A DNA stretch of 64,000 nt, from contig CALFVT010000002.1 of NCBI GenBank assembly GCA_937928165.1, positions 372,001 to 436,000 of the forward strand, written 5' to 3'. The notes under the pieces were generated by a model. It was not told the origin of the DNA, ran no database searches, and was given only the letters and a program-made list of their open reading frames with translations. Of this stretch, positions 62,001-64,000 are shown piece after piece. The position numbers and the translations under genes were made by a program. Every line of letters begins with the position of its first letter. Position 1 is the stretch's first letter. Source of the stretch: an uncultured Caulobacterales bacterium (GTDB lineage Bacteria > Pseudomonadota > Alphaproteobacteria > Caulobacterales > Maricaulaceae).

Positions 62001-64000
62001 ATGTGAAGGCGCGTGATACATTCTACGCCGCGCAGATCGAAGCGACGATTGGCGAGGAGGCGACAGCTGAAGGCGATAGCTTTGAGCAAGGGCGCGTGGC
62101 CTTTTATGTCCGCTCACGGCTAAATGACCGCTGGTCTGTGACTGCTACGGCGGACACAGGTGAAGCCGATTTGGACAACCTTATCAGCGGCCTTGATGAT
62201 AAAGACCTCGGCCAACTTCTGCGCCGTCTTGACCCTGACCGCTTCTACCCGACCTATGGTGATGATAGCGTGATTGAGCAGGATGCGCCGACATCAGGCC
62301 GTTTCTATGCCCGTATTGAACGGGATGATGATTATGCCCTTTGGGGGAATTATCAGACCAATTTCAATGATACGGAATTTGCCCGCGTTCAGCGTACGCT
62401 TTACGGCGCGAAATTCCATTGGGATGAAAATGGGAATACCACGAAGTTTGGTGATGACCGTACCCGCGTCACGGCTTATATTGCCGAAGGCGGAACCCGT
62501 CAGGGCCGCGATGAATTCCGGGGAACCGGCGGCTCGGTCTATTACCTACGCCAAGGGGATATCTCTATCGGCTCTGAAATCCTGCGTATTCAAACCCGTG
62601 ATAGTGTGTCGGGTCTTGTGATTGAAAATCGCCGCCTTGTTTACGGCACGGATTATGATCTCGACTTTATCCAAGGCCGGATAATCCTTAATCAGCCCCT
62701 CGGCAGTACGGGTGATGACGGGCGTTTATTCCGCGACGGCTCTCAGGGCGGCAATCAGCAAATCCTTGTGGCGGATTATGAATTCTCGCCTGTTATCGGC
62801 AGCGATATTGGTGATGCAGCGGTTTACGGCGCACGCGGCTCACGCTGGATTGGTGATCACGTCAAACTTGGCGCAACCTATAACCATGATACGGACGGCG
62901 GCGAGGAGTCTGATCTCTATGGTCTTGATTTAACCCTGCAATATGCAGCTGGGACTTATATTAAGGGTGAAGTTGCCCGCTCTGAAGGCCAAGGGGTGCA
63001 AACCTTCCGCTCTATTGACGGCGGCTTTACCTTTAACCCACAAGACCGGGGCGGTAATGGGCCAAGTAATTCGGCGGATGCCTATGCCCTAGAAGCGGCA
63101 GTTGACTTCACAGAAGTTGACGGCATTAAGCTGAACGGTAACTCCTTTGCCTATTGGCGCAAACGCGATGCTGGCTTTGCCGGATTTGCGGAGAGTACAA
63201 ACCAGACGATTGAGCAATATGGCGGCGGCTTGTCCCTTGCTTTGGCTCCGCGCCTGAGTATCTCTGCCCGCGCTGATATTACGACTGAGCGCACAAATGG
63301 CACAAATAGCTTTGCGGAAGGCCGGGTTGATTATCAACTGGCTGACCGCCTTGCCGCCTCTATCGGTCTGTCCTTTACGGATGATGCGCGGGGTAACTCC
63401 GGCACATCACTTGGCGGACGTGTTGATTATCAACTCAATGATAGCAATAAACTCTATGCCTTTGGCCAAGTCGGCCTTGAGGGGGATAATAGCCGCACAA
63501 CGGACCGTATTGGCGCCGGTGCAGAGATTCGCCTCTCCAAGCATATTTACGGCGGCGGAGAGATCTCAACCGGTGAAGATGGGCTTGGGGCCCGCGCTAG
63601 CCTGCGTTATCAATATGAGGATGGTGATGAGTTTTATGTGGCCTATGATCTGCCGCTACGGGCTCGCCCAACAGCGAATTTGGGAACCTTTAATCTGGGG
63701 GCCCGCCGCCGTTATAGCGATGCGCTGTCAGTCTTTGGTGAGGAGCGCTTCCAGTTTAATGACCGCGGCCTCAACGGAATTACCCATGCTTATGGTATCG
63801 ACTATAAGCCGGGTAATTGGAACTTTGGCCTAACCGGTGAAACCGGGCGCGTTGATGACCTCGACCGGGACGCATTCTCGGCCACGGTCGGCTTTGCTAG
63901 TGACCGCTTTAAAGCGGGACTGACAGGGGAGTGGCGTGAGGACGAAAATGTCGATACGGGTGATGAGCGCCGGACATGGCTGCTACGATCTAGCGCATTA
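44084..64000 (+). CDS. Giant DUF11-repeat surface protein (3' end outside window)
   Basis: One frame is open from the ATG at 44084 to the last base: at least 6,639 codons. The order is: signal peptide (LLVSLFFGLLLSVPATA); an N-terminal domain to about residue 240 with an acidic SDACPGDFDFNDVSFEVNG motif like those in LruC-type proteins; 42 DUF11/TIGR01451-type repeats (about 243-4843), then a divergent one; a calcium-binding-like segment DADGDGAPDG ... DRDGDGIPDQ (about 4995-5020); two more divergent DUF11 units (from about 5166 and 5313); an SdrD-B-like domain (VYDDVNHNGYPDDGEPGLPG, about 5460); and a long beta-rich C-terminal part from about 5750. That part has FYPTYGDDS and FYARIERDDDYALWGNYQT motifs, like an outer-membrane barrel. 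It is probably secreted and anchored in the outer membrane with the repeats outside. Adhesion or biofilm roles are inferred. Confidence 0.9.
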   Translation, partial: MSNLNMLTISLKLLVSLFFGLLLSVPATATTFTETVPNGNGPIPNTFPPVGGTMFVFVGVNGNIYYQFVNPSTQFQGFGGTGTPDAFRGIPTFQLGPTQTLNCGIVSCSDYFGGSIAEGYARLTARDSDACPGDFDFNDVSFEVNGLPVASLSNLAPNSVERTNFAGTTSIGTEDCFRNQGGGETSTSWFDLPNNVLDNILTTGSTTPFITDTDAGGNTTRGDNFWFFTDGNDATGTPEVAPGVEITKTADRTSYSAVGDVINYSFEVRNIGSVQLNSVVVTDSFITGTVNCPQNSLVSGETMICTGQHIVSQNDIDQDIVFVNTAEVTANPTEGALGAVSGTLTIPGPNADNSATLTKTASVDTNLNVGDVVTYTYVIQNTGNITLNDVSISDVHGGSGALSAITPANISLAPGATQNFTATYTVTQDDFDAGQIDNTASIIATPVRGSFTSPTADEQVTMATPTPEATFSKIASPNSDVAAGDVITYTYRAENIGDVTLNNVTVTDVHNGNGALGAITPASASIAPGSFVEFTASYTVLQSDVDANAPITNTATVSFTPERGTLADLSDDASVGVAAEPSAIFTKTASPDSGLRTGDLVTYSYVIENTGNVDLTNLSVSDVHSGLGTLSAITPASLSVLAPGDSTTFTATYTVTLEDFEDGSNINNEATLSLTPDRGSLAPLTANEVVTIAGPVPSAALSKTASQTTGLQVGDIVTYTYNVENTGDVTLNNVSISDVHPGAGALSAITPSTVATLVIGDNVDFTATYEVTQDDIDAGLDITNTATLAASPVRGVLPAITADETISLEAADPVMTLVKTASITADAAAGDIITYSYAAVNTGNITMTNVSINDVHSGAGSLSAITPASVTLAPGESQTFVATYEVTQDDIDAGSNITNDAALNGTPERGSYTPASDDATVSVIAPSPSMNLEKTADRTAGLTVGETVTYTYRVENTGNVTFDNVSINDVHNGTGVLSAVSPGSVNSFAPGDIAIFAATYVIEQADLDAAVPITNEASLGGTPRLGAYTPVTDTETVTLVAPAPQLSLVKTATPSANVALGDVITYSYVVENTGNVTMENVAITDVQIAQGTLSVISPANVASLAPGATTSFTATYEVLQADVDSGADITNTATVNAAPLAGSFTPVSDDAVVTQADVTPAVDFTKTADVTTDLSVGDIVTYTYSAQNTGDVTLTNVSVSDVHNGAGALSAITPPSFATLAVGQTVIFTANYEVTQADIDAGVPITNEATLSAAPERGTLAPVTADASVTVDAGLPSLSLDKRALTTEFTAVGDELSYEYEVENTGNVTIANLAVSDDRIAVVTCPVTTLAPGESTICTATYDVTQDDLNAGSVVNIAAANGDPAAGTLDPAEDTETVDGEQTPALTLEKLALDTDFTTVGDEIRYTYAVENTGNVEIADLVINDDRIAVVTCPVTTLAPGEDTLCEATYSVTQADIDAGSVTNIASATGTPAGGDLTDPEDTVTVSGTQSPALDIEKTALDTTFAAVGDILSYEYLITNSGNVTITDPVTVNDDRIASVSCPALAATGLAPGGTITCSADYTVTQADLDAGDVTNIASATDGTTSSPDDTAVVAAVQSPAFTLVKTANETSFSAVGDLLSYNYLVTNTGNVRIGDIAVSDDRITVVNCNVPAVGNGDNFLDPGEAVVCTANYTVTQADLNTGFVTNNAETSGTPAGGSLAPALDDETVTADQLPALSLVKTANETSFAAVGDVLTYDYRVENTGNVEITSIAVSDDRIAVVSCPATALMPGEVVTCTASYTVTQDDIDAGSVVNNAAATGDPVGGSLTGAAAQETVDAIQSPAFEVEKNAVSINFVAPGDITSYEYVVTNTGNVTLTDPITVTDNLIASVNCPALPAGGLVPAASLTCTADYVVTQADLDAGSVTNLASASDGTTTSPQTSETIPASQNPALSIEKSSASSEITVAGEIITYDFTIRNDGNLTLTGGVDVIDDKIGTITCVTGNFIPGATATCSADYTVTQADIDAGFVTNQAFAENNRAVSAPVDLTLNADQAPSLDFEKTALTADFTNVGDVISYEFRLENTGNVTLDNISVSDALIPSIICPATVLLPGESIICSGDYTVTQADVDAGDVVNNASASAQPPGGGAPVNQNGTATVDSLPDPSIIFEKRATRTEFSAVGDLLTYEFDVENNGSVTLNNIVITDDLIAAVTCPVSTLAPGAAMVCTANYAVTQADIDAGEVVNNAAVNAEPADGSSLPTADSQAVVAADQRPELTLDKRAITADYAAPGDVLSYEYEVRNIGNVNVTALVISDDRIASVSCPVTALAPGASTVCTADYIVTQDDIDTGRVTNIASADAVPSGGSLTAPEDSVSVNAVQSPELSIVKTALETDFSKVGDILNYTYEITNSGNVTITNAVSVSDDRIASVSCPAIPAGGLVPAASLTCTASYVVTQADLDAGDVTNIASASDGSVTSAVDDAVVDAVQEPSLAMTKTGTPQTFNAVGQVISYDYVITNTGNITITDPLTVNDDRIASVSCPALPVGGLVPGESLSCIGTDVVTQADLDAGFIENTATGSDGTTPTDPVVERVSAEQLPALTIDKAAIETEFTAVGDIVNYTYEVTNSGNVTITDAINVNDDRIANVSCPALASTGLAPGVSLTCTANYTISQSDLDAGGVTNIATAFTPDVVSFDDTVTVPANQQPALSIVKTAINADFASVGDILDYEYRVENTGNVTLTGTITVSDDRIASVSCPSLPAAGLAPSASLVCSASYSVTQADIDAGSVTNIASAANGGVVSPSDDAVVNAVQSPGLQTVKRALQIDYSAVGDVISYEYDVINTGNTTITAPITVSDDRIASVSCPALPAGGLAPGSQITCSANYVITQADIDLGFVENIASSSDGSVNSPPVTEQVDAVQSPSLSIEKTALDTVFAAVGDVLAYEYLVTNTGNVTVTAPISVSDDRISAVNCPALPAGGLAPSASLTCTASYVVTQDDIDAGEVINIASASDGNVTSPTDTALASANQTPDLSIVKTAQQTSFSAVGDSLTYDYVVTNTGNVTLNGNIMVDDDRIAAVSCPALPASGLAPNAAITCSASYIVTQADIDAGSVTNIASARNGATVSPSDSAVVNADQQPALDIVKRALDTTYSAVGEQIGYEYDVFNIGNTTLTSPITVSDDRIASVSCPALPAGGLAPGGSITCSGVYSVTQQDIDDGVVENIASATDGNVTSPVVNRRVFATRNSELEIEKNAVDVNFTLPGDIVTYEYIVTNRGNVTIIDPITVDDNLITNVTCPALPAGGLAPNASLTCTAQYVVTLDNLDIGVVVNLATASAGGVTSAPTSETIPDGANPAIEIRKSSLDTSFAAVGDILTYSFEIENTGDVTLVNTIEVVDNRIGTISCFAGPTFIPGQIESCTADYTVTQVDLDAGFVTNDAFAMHPRASSPPDFVTITADQDPELTLVKTAQTLEFAQVGDRIDYVYTVTNTGNITLLQDITVSDNRIANVTCAAMPAGGLAVGASITCTASDFVTQADLDAGFVTNTATATDGSVTSAPVDETVDGVQTPSLDLVKTALNNDFAAVGDRLEYSYTVTNDGNVTITDPVTISDDRIANVICPALPAGGLLPNASIICTAEDVVSQADIDAGFVANTASASDGTTTSNPASQTVTGTQSPALEIAKTSPDSQFATVGDVLTYNYDVTNTGNVTITDAVNVSDDRIAVVSCPALPAGGLVPGASITCSADYTVVQADIDAGFITNIADASAGSIDSVPVDLTITADQAPELNLVKTALDTIYANIGDRLDYEYVVTNTGNVTITRNIDISDDRISSVNCPALPAGGLAVGASITCTASDFVTQADLDAGFVTNTASASDGVISSDPVTERVNGAQTPELTLAKAALNSDFTAVGDILTYNYVVTNTGNVTVTDPVNVTDDRIANVVCPALPSGGLLPGASITCTGEDSVTQADLDAGFVTNIASASDGTTSSDPSSQTVTGTQNPVFIIEKSSNDTSFAAVGDVLTYSYDIFNTGNVTLTAPFTVSDDRIPNVVCDALPAGGLAPGDSLSCAGTDIVTQEDIDNGFVMNTATANDGTQTTPPVSLRINGAQTPALSLVKNALTTDFAAVGDQLSYEYIVTNTGNVTLTEDIVITDDRIAVVSCPALPAGGLAPAASITCTAVDVVTQADLDAGFVMNIASATDGTLITDPMSATVDGTQNAGLEIEKLALTNSFAAVGDELSYSYNVRNTGNVTLTAPITVSDDRIADVDCPALPNGGLVPGAVLTCTAVYEVTQADIDAGFVTNIASASDGTSTSPVDDATVQADQLPALEIVKTSPQSSFNGLAQILTYNYEVTNTGNVTITDPVTVSDDRIANVICPALPAGGLAPNVSITCSADYSVTQDNLDSGAVTNIASASTGDVTSDPVSLTIEAVSLPELSLEKTALTTDFTAVGDVLSYEYIVTNTGNVTITEPVTVSDDRIASVVCENLPAGGLVPGQSLSCTAQDVVTQADLDAGFVTNIAAASDGTTSSTPVDATVNADQVPALGFTKQAQTADFNAVGDVLSYVYIVENTGNVTITQPITVSDDRIDTVICPALPADGLAPSETLTCTADYVVTQEDIDLGFVTNIASASDGTTTSPQDEVTVDAVALPALEIVKSSPDTTFAQVGDILTYNYLVTNTGNITLTTPITVSDDRIADVTCPALPASGLAPTASLTCSGDYVVTQADLDARGVTNLASASDGTTVSDTVSLTIEGTALPALDVVKTAITESFAMPGDIISYEYLVTNTGNVTLTTPININDDKIETVSCPALPASGLAPQASLTCTADYEAVQADLDAGFVTNIASAQSGDTLSGEVSETVEAQRLPAMDVSKIASAPQQVFGPIYDVTYNIELANTGNVTLTDMSLEDNLLEALAPSTLIGTPQVSLSGFTTGAANDNYNGIDDIELLGSNTSLSVGESGNVELRVRIDTALGGPLQGNTAFGNNPEISAPTPSNDPNVTPEDTGDQNPTPLSILDADGDGAPDGLESSTEDRDGDGIPDQEDFDPTGYFYCEENGNILTGGGITVTGPFGSNSSVGTANNIVILADGSTGFYQFYVTAAGEYTLTPTYPNSGVPSTARLPEADVLDVTSLLPANPAVLGGTELGDSGQLSDFSAEANAPFYTRFTFEAGDPNVFANNLPLQHCGEPGIELTKEAAGDVELTDDGRQQVSYNFTITNSGQTLVEDVQLTDNLANVFGAGNIELVNLSISDIAPPTETGIIVNPAYNGVTTLDMLLGGGELTPGQSVTLNMVVNVTPLSDGEAINTAVVSAAEPLNGGPLSDNGSAVIELQALSDPSFVRVAKRAQPRTVQIGDPVLYTIDVTNDSGSVMTDLRITDRLPEGFAYIPGSAVISDGELSTPAEPLVTGRGLLNWDVLQSAPAPLDTLAAGETLSVSLRLLAGPNVEFGAHENQAFAESLRTGERSDIATAIVDYIPEPSFDCTPVLGRVYDDVNHNGYPDDGEPGLPGVRLVTVNGDIITTDQYGRYHIPCAAIADRERGSNFLLKADVRSLPLGYHPTSENPRVVRATRGKFVKMNFGAAHRPKLRIDLFAADFDDQTSWLESAAQTRVKTLLAAAAQTDRAIIIYHADDLENVNEAQAHLATALDAVKMAAPKQFKDIALEASWGDAAEFTPPQTDGFENLAIGGLYDRPSVDAPRDRVAFTQGAGGNLQRFENSDEIYAQGGNSDGDGFDNAQTSGLRGQRGSAPLSTDNRGTNSSPFIGRRDQGEAETPRPGRLQRWVGWGGKTTSYSEGLEIETTVDALNPVKRLNAQANVVSTIEGRELRVEAYSNYNAFITSLELRLFPEGRSVRGAPVAVVPLDGRYGQLDVTADMAGDYSYVLRAYDADGNFDETALKVLNIGDPEYDLSNDDWVYQASTAFGQNTLLKDNIRVRGGSVRVYGRNVPGETATVMGQNIAIDPQGLFVAEQLLPAGEQSVEVRIAGANGGEQRILRSVDVKARDTFYAAQIEATIGEEATAEGDSFEQGRVAFYVRSRLNDRWSVTATADTGEADLDNLISGLDDKDLGQLLRRLDPDRFYPTYGDDSVIEQDAPTSGRFYARIERDDDYALWGNYQTNFNDTEFARVQRTLYGAKFHWDENGNTTKFGDDRTRVTAYIAEGGTRQGRDEFRGTGGSVYYLRQGDISIGSEILRIQTRDSVSGLVIENRRLVYGTDYDLDFIQGRIILNQPLGSTGDDGRLFRDGSQGGNQQILVADYEFSPVIGSDIGDAAVYGARGSRWIGDHVKLGATYNHDTDGGEESDLYGLDLTLQYAAGTYIKGEVARSEGQGVQTFRSIDGGFTFNPQDRGGNGPSNSADAYALEAAVDFTEVDGIKLNGNSFAYWRKRDAGFAGFAESTNQTIEQYGGGLSLALAPRLSISARADITTERTNGTNSFAEGRVDYQLADRLAASIGLSFTDDARGNSGTSLGGRVDYQLNDSNKLYAFGQVGLEGDNSRTTDRIGAGAEIRLSKHIYGGGEISTGEDGLGARASLRYQYEDGDEFYVAYDLPLRARPTANLGTFNLGARRRYSDALSVFGEERFQFNDRGLNGITHAYGIDYKPGNWNFGLTGETGRVDDLDRDAFSATVGFASDRFKAGLTGEWREDENVDTGDERRTWLLRSSAL
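45141..47910 (+). repeat. DUF11 tandem repeats 2-9, cysteine-free class
   Basis: Eight repeats of about 346 bases (115 residues) inside the giant gene. Each has a KTA-like start, VGD-x-VTYTY, an (E/Q)NTGNVT core, then a DVHxGxGALSAITP segment and an end with ITNxAxL. None has a cysteine. Repeat 1 (about 44812-45140) precedes them and has a cysteine pair. Confidence 0.88.
47911..58614 (+). repeat. DUF11 tandem repeats 10-42, cysteine-pair class
   Basis: Thirty-three repeats averaging about 324 bases (108 residues). The hallmark is a SDDRIAxVxCP segment and a second Cys about 12-15 residues later (L-x-P-G-x-S-x-x-C-T/S), then VTQADIDAGxVTNIASA. The cysteines probably form a disulfide in each domain. 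Sequences differ throughout, so the array is not a recent amplification. Groups of three repeats and a block of about 13 show higher-order similarity. Confidence 0.88.
60454..64000 (+). other. SdrD-B-like domain and outer-membrane-like C-terminal module of the giant protein
   Basis: The region starts with an SdrD-B-like fold (CTPVLGRVYDDVNHNG to DQYGRYHIPC). About 95 residues follow that vaguely resemble an OmpA-like alpha/beta domain (QTRVKTLLAAAAQTDRAIII), then a linker with many Arg/Gly. From about 62080 the sequence is strongly beta-alternating with aromatic residues at strand ends, as in large outer-membrane barrels, and still runs at the window edge. Confidence 0.6.

Noticed and set aside
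44274-63337. Many minus-strand open frames of 60-300 codons across the giant gene
   Set aside because: They recur with the repeat period, lack ribosome sites and have low-complexity Cys/Arg/Ala-rich translations. They arise because the repeats on the plus strand contain few antisense stop codons.

Overview
The window is a stretch of chromosome from an alphaproteobacterium with a base composition that looks close to 50% GC (not computed). The markers are a TrcR-type DUF1013 protein, an RcdA-type DUF1465 protein and a DUF1192 protein side by side, the bolA / J-domain / cobS / cobT neighbourhood, COQ9, and palindromic REP-like repeats of the 'ccttcgagacggcc...' type. The cell-cycle genes point towards Caulobacterales/Hyphomonadales-like or Rhodobacterales-like bacteria. 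This placement is inference, because no rRNA gene is present.

Layout. 1-2.9 kb: a truncated esterase, then a radical SAM plus ArsM-like methyltransferase pair. 3-4.8 kb: a TetR regulator divergent from a DUF417 and AhpD-like pair, with two dyad operators between them. 4.8-5.8 kb: bacterioferritin and its ferredoxin Bfd, sharing repeated AT-rich boxes. 5.8-9.3 kb: panE coupled to a NADAR gene, and an unassigned membrane protein. 9.3-15.8 kb: fabI, a TadG-like beta-helix protein, rarA, an MBL-fold hydrolase and a beta-propeller lipoprotein. 15.9-20.4 kb: cobT, cobS, a J-domain protein and bolA, with a GIY-YIG gene flanked by REP-like repeats between cobS and cobT. 20.5-25.2 kb: an ABC exporter, coq9 and purEK. 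25.6-31.2 kb: a diguanylate cyclase, two YdcH proteins, an SDR, trcR with a leader hairpin, DUF1192, rcdA, a Bcr/CflA pump and rpmE. 31.5-36.7 kb: sdaA, then an outer-membrane protein / GT2 / GT-C operon.

Two regions stand out. The first is a compact six-gene minus-strand operon (36.8-43.6 kb). It encodes a coiled-coil protein, two proteins of unknown function, an AAA+ ATPase, a small membrane protein and a DUF1523 membrane protein. It looks like one ATP-driven membrane-associated system with no assigned function.

The second is a single open frame that runs from 44084 past the window end, at least 6,639 codons. It encodes a giant surface protein: a signal peptide, a D-rich N-terminal domain, 42 tandem DUF11-type repeats plus three divergent ones, a calcium-binding-like segment, an SdrD-B-like domain and a long outer-membrane-like C-terminal region. 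The repeats fall into two classes, without and with a cysteine pair, and show higher-order duplication. The many minus-strand open frames across this array are shadows. No tRNA, rRNA, CRISPR or transposase gene was seen.
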